Part shown: piece after piece, positions 44,658 to 53,396 of the stretch
Layout of the letters: each line of letters starts with the position of its first letter
Position numbering within the stretch: position 1 is the first letter of the stretch
From: Gammaproteobacteria bacterium
Lineage (GTDB): Bacteria; Pseudomonadota; Gammaproteobacteria; Tenderiales; Tenderiaceae
Assembly: GCA_016200485.1 (NCBI GenBank)
Contig: JACQEP010000024.1
Location: 1 to 64,000 of the forward strand
DNA: 64,000 bases
Reading direction: 5' to 3'
Translations under genes and position numbers: made by a program
The notes under the pieces: generated by a model
Databases searched by the model: none
The model's input: only the letters and a program-made list of their open reading frames with translations
Told to the model about the DNA's origin: nothing

Positions 44658-47473
44658 GGGAGATTATTACACGCCTCGCTATCGGCACCAGGATCCGTCA
44701 TCCAGGGAACGTTGCCAAAGTTGTTATTACCGCCAACCCGGCCGTTGCCCGGCGTCCCTGCCGAACCACAACTGGTATGCACCCAGGCACCACTGCGGCG
44801 GAAGTTCACCACCTTCAGTACAGAACCGTTGTAATAGGGGCCACGATAATAACGTGCCGTGGTGCGATTACGCACTTGCGTGCCTGCCGTCAAACCTATC
44901 TCTGTACCCACATCATTGAGATTGGCAAGGAAGTTTTTATTCTTCCAGCCGTGCGGGATGGCGATGTGACAGAAGTTGCAACGGAAATTGGATACCTGGC
45001 CAGTTTGTGCGTGGCCGATGTGCAGATTGTCATCTGCCGCATACAAGCAGGACGCGGCTCCCGTCGCCTGCCCCGGCTCACGCGAGAATCCGCTACGACG
45101 GATTGTACCCGTAATAACCCCCTGCGGATTAGATTTGCCGTAGGACTCGTAGTTGTGACACTTGAAACACAAACCATCCGGCGTGTTGGTACCGGTATTT
45201 TCCTCCCACGCACCCTTGAGCAGAAAGTTGTTATTCGAGCCGTGCGGTCCCCACACGGGGCCATGAGGCTGTGTACCGCGCGGCACTGAAGTCCCGGCAG
45301 CGGTGTCACTGCCATGACAATCGGTGCAATACATGGTCTGCACGCCAACACCGGCGTTAAAAGGCTCCTGCCAGTCATTCGCATCGGCTTGGCGCTGATT
45401 ATCGGCGGGACTGACAAATCCTTGCACCCCAGGATTGGCTGCGCCCGCCACCGCCGTGCGCCCCGTCGGCCGCATCACTGGATGCCAGGCGCGATGATTC
45501 TCTTCGCGATAGTTGACGCAATTACCTTGCGGATCAGTGTAACCACCATAGGGCGGGTTGTAATAATTGCCATAAAGATTAGCGCCTGCCTGTGCCGCCA
45601 CAACATTCAGCGTTCCCGTGTTGATACTGGCGCATGGCGTACCTCCGACATAGGCGCCGGTAGGTGAAGCCGGCGCAGTATCATTAAATTCAGCCTTATG
45701 CGAATCCGGCGACTGATACTCCACCGCCTGATTGGTGTAATTAAAGAGCGAGTTGGTGCCGGGTGGCGTACCCCCAGAGTGATTCGTTCCCAGCGGCGGC
45801 GGATTGGAACCATAGCCGTAATTGGAGTGGCACTTCATACAGACCTGATATTCACGCGTCACATAACTTTCTGGCGGCCGGTCGTCATTGCTGGCCAATG
45901 TTGCCGGCGCCACACCCACCGAAGCCTCGCCGCGCTTGACCTCGAACGTCGGCATCTGATTGGGATCAAAAGCCGTCGTCGGCCAGCCATAAGGCTCAAC
46001 ACCCCATGCGCCGCGCAACACTCCCGAGGCAATATTGCTATGCTTGCCCGTCGGATCATTGGCGATCTGCGTTATGGTGTGATTGTGCGTACCTTCATTA
46101 TCAGGCGCTGCCGGATTGGCAAAGAACTGCCGGTTTTTGATCACGCGATGCGGATTGTGGCAGTCCGTGCACTCGGCATGGCGATTACTCAAATCACCAA
46201 AGCCCAGTCGCTGCCGTGACTCCAGAAAATCTTTACCGCCACCGATTTCATTGGTAGTGCCAATCGAATGCCGTTCTTCCTGTGCCGGTTGATCGCTACT
46301 GGCAATCGGCATGTGAACACGCATGGTCGTAAAATCGGTCTTGATATCCGGCACTGCGGAACCCGCGCCCTGACCTTGCAACACATTACCATCCGCCGAG
46401 TGACAGGCGTAACAGGTCTCTTCAATCGCCGCCTTACCACCCTGTTTAAACTTGGCGCCCTTGGTGGTAATCTGAGTATTCCCATCCGTGCCCTCACGCA
46501 AAATGCGGCGCGCCCCTTGCACCGTATGCGGATCATGGCAGTTCAGACATGCCGCCTGCCACACCTTCATCCCCTTAGGGAAATCACGCAGCTCGGCCGC
46601 AGCATCCGTATAAGTCTGACCACCGGCAACAGTGGCATCTGAATTCGCATGCGCGGACAGCGCCCAGCCTTCTTTTTGATGACACGCAAGACAAATAATG
46701 TCATTCGCCTTGTCAAACGCAGCCCTCTCTGCCGGCTGCGCCTTCTGGAAGCGATTGACGCGCAGGAACTTGATGTTCTCGCCCTCGGTACTGCGAATGT
46801 GAGGGTCATGGCAGGTAACGCATTCCATGTTGCCATCATCCAGCGGCAACAATGGTCGCTGCCCCGGCGCGCGCGTACCGATATGCGACTCCACTTCAGG
46901 AATACGTAACTCCTGGTCGCGCAACGCACGTGCTGAATTAAATTTAAACGAGATCGGATGGTCGTTGCTCAGATCCACACCCAGGCGCCGGGTAAATCCG
47001 CTTTGCTCGCCCATGCCTTCAGGCATAGTGCCATCCAGCTTGGTGCCACCGACGGTCACATTAGGGCGCTCAACCCGATTCAGCACATTCACCGCACCAA
47101 TCGCCAGCGTGCCATCATGACATGACAAACAAAGTTTGGATTTGGTATTCGGCTGACCGATGTCCTGAAATTCGAGTGAAGTGGAGCTGTAAGGCGTATA
47201 CGTTTGGCCGCTGAGTTTGCGATTCCAGATCGGCGCTTTTGCGACACTGGCGCCGCCATGAGGGGTATGACAAAAGGCGCAGACCTGAGACTCCGTGGTC
47301 GCCTGCACGTTACGCGCAATACCCTCCGGCAACGCCGGCACGATCGCCGCCGAGAAATTGTGCTTGGTGTTGCGGATATCCGAGACGCGATCAGCCTGGG
47401 CGTTAACGCCCAGCAGCATGCTTAGCGTCAGCAGTGTCCCCACCCTCCACAGCATCCCCATTCCCATCTCCAA
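44654..47473 (-). CDS. uetJ: undecaheme c-type cytochrome (11 CXXCH), extracellular electron transfer
   Basis: 939 residues with signal peptide (about 7-27, ending GVNAQA) and eleven heme sites at about 65, 115, 218, 261, 309, 354, 435, 545, 716, 769 and 832. The first four follow the order CAFCHTPHGG, CLSCHDGT, SNDHPI, CVTCHDPH, CLACH, shared with the tetraheme and pentaheme cytochromes of this window. Hemes 8-11 are widely spaced by Gly/Asn/Pro-rich segments. Five extra cysteines (614, 652, 809, 902, 935) fall outside heme motifs. Likely the terminal outer-membrane or cell-surface cytochrome of the conduit. The symbol follows my recollection of the uetA-J cluster of Ca. Tenderia electrophaga. 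The start overlaps the upstream NHL gene by up to 71 bp. Confidence 0.88.
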   Translation of the reverse strand: MEMGMGMLWRVGTLLTLSMLLGVNAQADRVSDIRNTKHNFSAAIVPALPEGIARNVQATTESQVCAFCHTPHGGASVAKAPIWNRKLSGQTYTPYSSTSLEFQDIGQPNTKSKLCLSCHDGTLAIGAVNVLNRVERPNVTVGGTKLDGTMPEGMGEQSGFTRRLGVDLSNDHPISFKFNSARALRDQELRIPEVESHIGTRAPGQRPLLPLDDGNMECVTCHDPHIRSTEGENIKFLRVNRFQKAQPAERAAFDKANDIICLACHQKEGWALSAHANSDATVAGGQTYTDAAAELRDFPKGMKVWQAACLNCHDPHTVQGARRILREGTDGNTQITTKGAKFKQGGKAAIEETCYACHSADGNVLQGQGAGSAVPDIKTDFTTMRVHMPIASSDQPAQEERHSIGTTNEIGGGKDFLESRQRLGFGDLSNRHAECTDCHNPHRVIKNRQFFANPAAPDNEGTHNHTITQIANDPTGKHSNIASGVLRGAWGVEPYGWPTTAFDPNQMPTFEVKRGEASVGVAPATLASNDDRPPESYVTREYQVCMKCHSNYGYGSNPPPLGTNHSGGTPPGTNSLFNYTNQAVEYQSPDSHKAEFNDTAPASPTGAYVGGTPCASINTGTLNVVAAQAGANLYGNYYNPPYGGYTDPQGNCVNYREENHRAWHPVMRPTGRTAVAGAANPGVQGFVSPADNQRQADANDWQEPFNAGVGVQTMYCTDCHGSDTAAGTSVPRGTQPHGPVWGPHGSNNNFLLKGAWEENTGTNTPDGLCFKCHNYESYGKSNPQGVITGTIRRSGFSREPGQATGAASCLYAADDNLHIGHAQTGQVSNFRCNFCHIAIPHGWKNKNFLANLNDVGTEIGLTAGTQVRNRTTARYYRGPYYNGSVLKVVNFRRSGAWVHTSCGSAGTPGNGRVGGNNNFGNVPWMTDPGADSEACNNLP

Positions 47474-48560
47474 GGTATTGAAAGATCACCACGCGGCCAT
47501 TAAACATGTCCGCCACATAGATCCAACCATTGTTGTCCACCCACGCGCCAGCGGGCAGGTAAAACTGGCCGATGTCCTGGCCGGTCCCCCCAAGTGGCAA
47601 GAGCAGCTCACCTTTGTTATTGAATACTAACAAATAGTCGTATAAGGATTCCACCACATAGATATTGCCGTCACGATCGGCGGCGACGCCCTTCGGCCGT
47701 GAAAAATCCCCCAGATACATCCCGCGGTGACCAAAGGCACGCTGAAACTCCCCGGCCGCAGAAAACAGCTGAATCCGGGAATTGAGCGAATCGGTCACAT
47801 AGAGAGTGTTGTCGCGGAATGACAGATATGTCGGACCATTCAGCAGCCCTTCTTTTTCACCCGGCCCGCCGAACTCAAACAAAAACTCACCCGCCGCGGA
47901 GAAGACCTTGATCGCACTATCGGCCCGATCTGCGACATAAAGCCGCCCAGCGGCCTCATCCCAAGCCACGCCGGTAGGATGCTGCAGCCGATCCTGCCCG
48001 ACCACAGACATGGGCTGCCCGGCAGCATTTAACTGCACAACATAGCCGAGTTTGGAATCCGCCACCCAAAGGTGTCCGGCACGATCCACTGCCACCCCGA
48101 TCGGCAACTCAAACCGCACGCCCGACGCTGCGTATTCCCACACCAACAATTCTTTTGCGCCCGGGTCAAATACATACACTGCCTGGCGACTGACATCACT
48201 GACAAAAATTCGGCCATCGGCGCCCACTGTTCCCGATTGCGGCCGCTGCAAGATCACGGGGCCAGGGGTATGACGCACCCATCCCACCAGCCAGTAAAAA
48301 AAGCGAATACCTACGTTGGGCTTGGCCTCTACCGTATCACGGAAATTTTCTTCACCTGTCAACTGCCCGAGATAACGATAGCGCGGCTTCTCCGGCGGCT
48401 CCGGCCAGACCTTGGCCACCGTTTGCCGTGCATCACCACGATAATGAAATACCTTCGGCGCCTGGGCGCAGCCTGACAACACCAGAGCCAGAATCAATAT
48501 TAAAGATCTAACGCAAAGACGCGGAGGCGCAGAGGACGCAGGACCAATAATTTCAAACAT
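47403..48560 (-). CDS. NHL-repeat lipoprotein of the cytochrome cluster (second copy)
   Basis: 385 residues: lipobox LVLSGC (Cys about residue 31) and a six-bladed NHL propeller (FVSDVSRQAVYVFDPG, HLWVADSKLGYVVQLN, LYVADRADSAIKVFSAAGEF, LYVTDSLNSRIQLFSAAGEF, IYVVESLYDYLLVFNNKGEL, IYVADMFNGRVVIFQYL). The N-terminal residues about 7-17 (PASSAPPRLCVR) are encoded by one arm of a palindromic repeat (48511-48540), so the present start may be recruited from repeat DNA. The C-terminal tail overlaps the cytochrome start. Probably an outer-membrane-attached scaffold for cytochromes. Confidence 0.85.
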   Translation of the reverse strand: MFEIIGPASSAPPRLCVRSLILILALVLSGCAQAPKVFHYRGDARQTVAKVWPEPPEKPRYRYLGQLTGEENFRDTVEAKPNVGIRFFYWLVGWVRHTPGPVILQRPQSGTVGADGRIFVSDVSRQAVYVFDPGAKELLVWEYAASGVRFELPIGVAVDRAGHLWVADSKLGYVVQLNAAGQPMSVVGQDRLQHPTGVAWDEAAGRLYVADRADSAIKVFSAAGEFLFEFGGPGEKEGLLNGPTYLSFRDNTLYVTDSLNSRIQLFSAAGEFQRAFGHRGMYLGDFSRPKGVAADRDGNIYVVESLYDYLLVFNNKGELLLPLGGTGQDIGQFYLPAGAWVDNNGWIYVADMFNGRVVIFQYLGDGNGDAVEGGDTADAKHAAGR

Positions 48561-48694
48561 ATTCGTCCCGTATCAATAACGAAAGCATTTTAAGTTTCAC
48601 AAAACAAGAATATTGTGATGACAAAAGTAACGGCGCAGAGACATAAAGACATTGAATAAGTTTGCGTCCTCTGCGTCTCCACGTCTTTGCGTTG
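48510..48694. repeat. ACGCAAAGACGCGGAGGCGCAGAG inverted repeat pair
   Basis: Left arm (48511-48540, ACGCAAAGACGCGGAGGCGC ...) lies inside the 5' coding region of the NHL gene. The right arm (48663-48693, containing CCTCTGCGTCTCCACGTCTT) is its inverted copy. The same family flanks 62623-62728. Confidence 0.65.
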
Positions 48695-48727
48695 GATTTT
48701 TATGTTTGCGATAAATGGCAGTAAACA

Positions 48728-49903
48728 TTATTTCGCAGGCGGCAATACACCACTCCGCTCCGCCGCCATGCGGCCAATCTGGATCCGGCCATTGAGACTA
48801 TCGACGACATACAGCGATTGCCCTTCCAACCACAAATCTTCAATCCGCTTGAACTGACCCGGCGCACTACCATGGCCACCCAGCATCCCGATCAAGCGCC
48901 CACGATCAAACACCTTGATCAAATCATCTGCGTAGTCACCGACATAGGCGCGATTATTGTTATCAACGGCGATTGACGACGGGAACGTGACTTTTTGTTC
49001 CTCAAAGGAATACAAATACATCCCTTCCGCCGATAACACCTGCAATTTACGGCCGACGCGGGCACCCACGTAATAACCGTCCGGCCCGCGCGCCAGCGAC
49101 GTGATATTGATAAATTCACCCGAACCCGCACCGCGGCCACCATAGGTCATGGTCAACTGGCCCGCGCCATTGAAGCGCACCAACTGATCATAATGCCCGT
49201 CCGCCACCACCAGACCGCCATTATTTTCGACCACCAAACCGACCGGTTTGGCGAGGTTCAGCCGATTCTTGAACACCTGCCGCAGACGGCCATTTTCATC
49301 CAGCCACAGCACTTGCGCAGCGGTCATGTCCGCCAGATAAATCGAAAAATCCGGCGCCACATAAATATCGCGCACTTCGCCTTTGGTCACTGCTTTGAGG
49401 TCGACGACTTTTTCCAAGCGCGTGGAAATACGATCATAACGAAAGACGGCATCGTGACCGGCATCCACCACGTAGACAAAATCGCCACGCACCGCCACCG
49501 CCACCGGGCGCTGGAAGCGAATCTGAACCACACCCGTGATGGCATTACCAATCAGCCCGCCATCGATAACCTGCCAATCAAAAACTTTGATCGGCGCAAC
49601 AAAGTTTGGACCGGGTAACGGTGGCGCTGTCAGATCCGGCACTTCTACTGCCTCTTCCGCAAGCTCGGGGGGAATATCGAGATTGGAACGGCTGCTTTCT
49701 TTGGCTACGGCCGGAGGCGGCGCCGCCGTGCCCAGACTAAAATCCTGGAACAACTCGGCCAGCTCAGCGGCTTTTTCATCTTTGATTTGAGGTTCTTTGG
49801 CCTGTTCACGCGGCAGACTGCCGCAACCAGACATCAACACCGTCAGCCCCAGCAGGCAGGTGCTTATCTGATACCCGGTGCGTCTCGAGGCACTGAATGA
49901 CAT
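48728..49903 (-). CDS. NHL-repeat lipoprotein of the cytochrome cluster (first copy)
   Basis: About 391 residues: lipobox LTVLMSGC, a Pro/Ala/Glu-rich linker (about 30-95), then a six-bladed propeller (RGDFVYVVDAGHDAVFRYDR, FSIYLADMTAAQVLWLDENGRL, GGLVVADGHYDQLVRFNGAGQ, RAYVGDYADDLIKVFDRGRL, SLYVVDSLNGRIQIGRMAAE). The start at 49903 overlaps the triheme gene end by 40 bp. Paired with the second NHL protein; both are expected to face the periplasm or outer-membrane inner leaflet next to the beta-barrel. Confidence 0.85.
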   Translation of the reverse strand: MSFSASRRTGYQISTCLLGLTVLMSGCGSLPREQAKEPQIKDEKAAELAELFQDFSLGTAAPPPAVAKESSRSNLDIPPELAEEAVEVPDLTAPPLPGPNFVAPIKVFDWQVIDGGLIGNAITGVVQIRFQRPVAVAVRGDFVYVVDAGHDAVFRYDRISTRLEKVVDLKAVTKGEVRDIYVAPDFSIYLADMTAAQVLWLDENGRLRQVFKNRLNLAKPVGLVVENNGGLVVADGHYDQLVRFNGAGQLTMTYGGRGAGSGEFINITSLARGPDGYYVGARVGRKLQVLSAEGMYLYSFEEQKVTFPSSIAVDNNNRAYVGDYADDLIKVFDRGRLIGMLGGHGSAPGQFKRIEDLWLEGQSLYVVDSLNGRIQIGRMAAERSGVLPPAK

Positions 49904-50457
49904 CGTCCACAATTCTTGGTTGGCGGAAATGCCACTTTACCATGACATACTCCGCAATACTTTCCCTGAATGATGGCAGACATCGTAACGGGATTACCAC
50001 CCTTCTGCATCAAGAATATTTCGGGGTGGCAATTTTTACACGTCAGCCATTCCGTGTGCTGGCGATGAGGATAACGTACATAGGGCATTGAGCCCGTATT
50101 CTGGAAGATAACATCGAAATCGACCGGGTACATTTCTTCATCGCCCAGCAAACTCATCCGTGGCGTGATCAGCCCTTGATCCAGCGTCTTGACCCAATCG
50201 ATCACCCCCGACTTATCGCGAGGAAAGCCGGCCATTGCCTCCACTGGCTCCTGCAATACCTTGACCGCATCGTTGCTCGGATCATGGATGCCATCCTCGG
50301 ACACCGGCACCGCTCTGCTATCCAGCTGATAGTGATCGCCGCCGGACCAGAATTCACCACTGAACTTATCCTGCACATACGCAGCGCGCGGCAACAACCC
50401 TATCGCCAAGGTTGCCACAAACACCATGCACAGAATTATCAGCTTCCTACGAAACAT
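49864..50457 (-). CDS. triheme c-type cytochrome (c7-like), third of three
   Basis: 197 residues: signal anchor (about 5-25), a conserved spacer domain (DGIHDPSNDAVKVLQEPVEA ... IDWVKTLD) and a triheme domain with CKNCH (140-144), CGVCH (168-172) and CGRCH (183-187). Interspersed histidines (YPHRQHTEW) can serve as distal ligands, as in c7/c3-type cytochromes. Closely similar in layout to the 229-residue cytochrome at 52174-52863. Periplasmic electron carrier or conduit component by inference. Confidence 0.88.
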   Translation of the reverse strand: MFRRKLIILCMVFVATLAIGLLPRAAYVQDKFSGEFWSGGDHYQLDSRAVPVSEDGIHDPSNDAVKVLQEPVEAMAGFPRDKSGVIDWVKTLDQGLITPRMSLLGDEEMYPVDFDVIFQNTGSMPYVRYPHRQHTEWLTCKNCHPEIFLMQKGGNPVTMSAIIQGKYCGVCHGKVAFPPTKNCGRCHSVPRDAPGIR

Positions 50458-50540
50458 GCCGGAAAACCTACCCTTGGAATACAGGAGGGCGCCCCCCTCC
50501 AGGAGGGCGGCCCCAGCACACTATACACGCCGACCAGAGA

Positions 50541-52034
50541 TTATTGAACCCCGGCAAGACGCAAGGCACGCTGCAGATTGGAAGTCGCGGCCTCCATCGC
50601 CATGATTGCCATTTTATAATCACCCTTGGCCGCAACCTCTGCACCCTCGCGTTTGATCTGAGCAGCTTTTTTCACCAGCTCATCAATCATTTCCAGGGCG
50701 CGTTCAGCCGGCTGCTTCTGCTCAATGGCGAGCGGGATCAACTCTTCATAATTTTCAAGGCGCGACAGTTCGAATTCATATTCGTCTTTAGGCGTCTCGA
50801 AACTCTTGTCATACACCACGGTCTGCGACTGCAACATGTCGGTCAGGACCACAGTAATCATCGCCTGCGCCTTGTGCAACGACTTATTGGCACCGGCATA
50901 ATCGCCCTTGCCACCCAAGCTTTTACCTTCGCTCAGCAAGCGTTGATATGCAGCCTCGTCCAACACACTCTTGGGTTTCTGGCCGGACTTCTTCAGACGG
51001 TCCATGTTGCGCTTATATGAAATATCATAATTGCCAAGCGCCGAAATCAACTCGCCATACATGGCCTTGTGATCAACTGCCGCCATGTCGCTTTCGGTGG
51101 TCACGCTGCGCGAAGCTGAATTTACCAGGCGCAGACCTTCGTTCACCTGATCCATCGCCTGATCCAATTTGCCCGCGCTCAATGAGGCGCGCGCGGCATC
51201 AATCTGCTGCCGCGCCTGCTTCAACATGCCGATCGCCGCCGCATCGCCACTGCTCTCGATGCGATGCGAACTATCCGATTTCAGCACCATGTCGGCATAG
51301 CCAAGTTTTTGTTTGACGGCGCCCTCAGTCACCACCGCCGCGCGCTGACCGCCACTGACAGCCGCCTCTTCGGTAGCGCCCGCAGCTTCTTTCGCCTTGG
51401 CCAGGCTATCGCCCTTGTTGAGCACAAAAATTTTACCGCCCATATATTTATGGTTACGGCACTCGTAATAGAGCAAATCCGGCGTCCCCTGATCAGGCTT
51501 GAACGCCACCTCACCCTGGTAAATAAACTGCCCGGTAACACCATCGGTATAAGTACCTGCCCCCCAGCCTGCCGGGCTGGTGGTGAGATAGAAATCGTGT
51601 TGAATTCCGGTATCAACAGCAAATTTATAGACCTGGCCACGAGTGACCGCGATTTCCTTGCCCTGAGCCCCATTGACCGCAAAACCCATTCGCGATCCCT
51701 TGCTGAAATTAGGATGCGATTCATCCTTGTCAACGGCAGTAATCAAAAAGGTGTTCGGATCGGAGGACAGCTTCATCGGTGCCGATGAAGTCGCTGGCTT
51801 AGGCGCTGACTTTGCCGCCGCCGGCTCGACAGTCGCCGCTTGCGCGGGCGGTGGCGTCATCGGCGGTGGCGTAACGGTCGCCACATTCGGTGTAGGCGCC
51901 TGACTTGCCGCGCGCGGCGCGGCTGTAGTGGCGGAAGGCGCCACGTCAGCTTGCTTCTCTGGTGTCGAACCGCCGCACCCTGCCAGGATGGCCGCGATAG
52001 ACAAAGACAATACCTTAACTTTTATTTGCTTCAT
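50541..52034 (-). CDS. lipoprotein with cupredoxin-like copper motif and helical C-terminal domain
   Basis: 497 residues: lipobox LAGC (Cys 20), Pro/Ala/Thr-rich linker (21-88), then a beta-rich domain (about 90-208). That domain has the ligand set of a type 1 copper site, H146 (GIQHDFYL) and C192-x2-H195-x2-M198 (YYECRNHKYMGGKIFV). A long helical region follows (about 225-497, AIGMLKQARQQIDAARASLSAGKLDQAMDQVNEG) of the kind used in binding scaffolds. It lies between triheme cytochrome genes, so a copper electron-transfer or docking role is plausible; copper binding is inference from motif order. Confidence 0.8.
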   Translation of the reverse strand: MKQIKVKVLSLSIAAILAGCGGSTPEKQADVAPSATTAAPRAASQAPTPNVATVTPPPMTPPPAQAATVEPAAAKSAPKPATSSAPMKLSSDPNTFLITAVDKDESHPNFSKGSRMGFAVNGAQGKEIAVTRGQVYKFAVDTGIQHDFYLTTSPAGWGAGTYTDGVTGQFIYQGEVAFKPDQGTPDLLYYECRNHKYMGGKIFVLNKGDSLAKAKEAAGATEEAAVSGGQRAAVVTEGAVKQKLGYADMVLKSDSSHRIESSGDAAAIGMLKQARQQIDAARASLSAGKLDQAMDQVNEGLRLVNSASRSVTTESDMAAVDHKAMYGELISALGNYDISYKRNMDRLKKSGQKPKSVLDEAAYQRLLSEGKSLGGKGDYAGANKSLHKAQAMITVVLTDMLQSQTVVYDKSFETPKDEYEFELSRLENYEELIPLAIEQKQPAERALEMIDELVKKAAQIKREGAEVAAKGDYKMAIMAMEAATSNLQRALRLAGVQ

Positions 52035-52119
52035 TGCAACTCTCCCACGTCAGCTACTTGTTCAATGCAGACTGCGATCCCTGTGAGACATCCGACATCC
52101 ATTTGATATCCCTATCAGT

Positions 52120-52147
52120 GAGAAGGCCGCCCAAAGGCGGCCCTCTC
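52120..52147 (-). promoter_or_regulatory. strong intercistronic hairpin
   Basis: GAGAAGGCCGCC and GGCGGCCCTCTC form a 12-bp stem (one mismatch) with a 4-base loop between the second triheme gene and the cupredoxin-like gene. No U-tract follows on the minus strand, so an mRNA-stabilising or processing element is more likely than a full terminator. Confidence 0.5.
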
Positions 52148-52173
52148 AGAGCACACTCTAGATAGAGTAACGG

Positions 52174-52863
52174 TTAACGCCAAGGATTCTTTAGCGTTGA
52201 CTCACTCAAAGGCGGCTGCCAATCGGCCGGCTTCGGCTTGGAGTGACACTTCTTACAAGATTTGGTGGTGATCGGGAAGGACACCTTACCGTGGCACACA
52301 CCGCACTTCTGGCCGAGCAGGATCGCCGACATATTGATCTGGTTGGCACCCTTTTGTGGCACGAAGATGGCCGGATGGCAGTTGGAACAAGCCAGCCACT
52401 CGGTATGCTGACGATGCGGGAACACCACATCCGGCACCGAGGCCTTCACTTCACGGACGATGTCCATATCCATGACGAAGGGTTCTTCGTTGGAGTTGAC
52501 ACGATCCCAGCGCGGCGAGAGTTTTTTCTCGTCGATGGCCTTCACCCAGTCCACGTAGTTACCGAATTCGCTCGGCGGCAGACCCTGATAGGCTTCCAAT
52601 GGCGGCTGCAACACGAAGGTACCTTCGTTTTCAGCATCATGGATACCATCTTCCGGCGGCGGCGCGTTCTTCATCTTCTCCTTTTTCAGGTTCCGATTAA
52701 AGTTGTTAGAGCCTGCCACTTGCGCCACAACGATCGGCACTTGCTGAGACTGAGCCACAACACCACCAGCCTTGTTGGAAGCTGGCTCTGCGCTGTGCGC
52801 CGGAGCAGACATCGCAAAAGCCAGGGTCAACGACATTACAAAATGTTTAGCTTGACGCTTCAT
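52174..52863 (-). CDS. triheme c-type cytochrome (c7-like), second of three
   Basis: 229 residues: signal peptide (ending SAPAHSAE), a linker, the shared segment DGIHDAENEGTFVLQPPLEAY ... YVDWVKAIDEKKLSPRW, and a triheme domain with CSNCH, CGVCH and CKKCH. HRQHTEWLACSNCHP is almost identical to the 197-residue paralogue, so the two arose by duplication. Preceded 14 bp upstream by the 143-residue triheme gene. Confidence 0.9.
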   Translation of the reverse strand: MKRQAKHFVMSLTLAFAMSAPAHSAEPASNKAGGVVAQSQQVPIVVAQVAGSNNFNRNLKKEKMKNAPPPEDGIHDAENEGTFVLQPPLEAYQGLPPSEFGNYVDWVKAIDEKKLSPRWDRVNSNEEPFVMDMDIVREVKASVPDVVFPHRQHTEWLACSNCHPAIFVPQKGANQINMSAILLGQKCGVCHGKVSFPITTKSCKKCHSKPKPADWQPPLSESTLKNPWR

Positions 52864-52877
52864 GATTGCCCGCCCCC

Positions 52878-53306
52878 TTATTGCTTCTGCTCAACGGGCT
52901 TGTAGGGTGGCGCCACCAGGCGCTGAACCGTACTGCCGTGGAAATGGGTCGGAGTGCCTGGGATACCGGAATGGCACATGGCGCAGTTTTCTACAGACCA
53001 AGCCACTTCACCGTTATGGCAAGCGCCGCAGAACTTGCCGTCGATGATCTTGGCCATGGTGATCTTGTTGCCACCGGCCTTGAACTGGAAACCCAGGTCG
53101 GCGTGACAAACTTTGCAACGGAAACGAATGCGATGGAACCAGTGCGGGAAGACAACGGGACGAATACCGGCGGCATCCGCGTAGTTGTTGATCACCACGT
53201 CTGCATATTCGGCGTGCGCTGCTTGCGGGATAAAAAACGCGGCCAGCCAGGCCGTCACCCCCAGCAGAACATACCGCCACTTACTGTGCTTGGTAACACG
53301 TGACAT
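52878..53306 (-). CDS. triheme c-type cytochrome (c7-like), first of three
   Basis: About 142 residues: signal peptide (ending PQAAHAE) and one triheme domain with CKVCH, CGACH and CAMCH, plus His residues in FPHWFHRIRF and THFHGST that can complete bis-His ligation. Shorter than its two relatives and without their spacer domain. An AAGGAGAA site lies upstream; a TTG at 53312 two codons earlier is an alternative start. Expected as a soluble periplasmic shuttle to the outer-membrane conduit. Confidence 0.9.
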   Translation of the reverse strand: MSRVTKHSKWRYVLLGVTAWLAAFFIPQAAHAEYADVVINNYADAAGIRPVVFPHWFHRIRFRCKVCHADLGFQFKAGGNKITMAKIIDGKFCGACHNGEVAWSVENCAMCHSGIPGTPTHFHGSTVQRLVAPPYKPVEQKQ

Positions 53307-53396
53307 ATCCAATGTTCTCCTTACTATTTATAAATGTTATGAAAACTCGTTTAGATATTTTTATTATTTTTCAATCAGATCCACTCAAAAACACCA

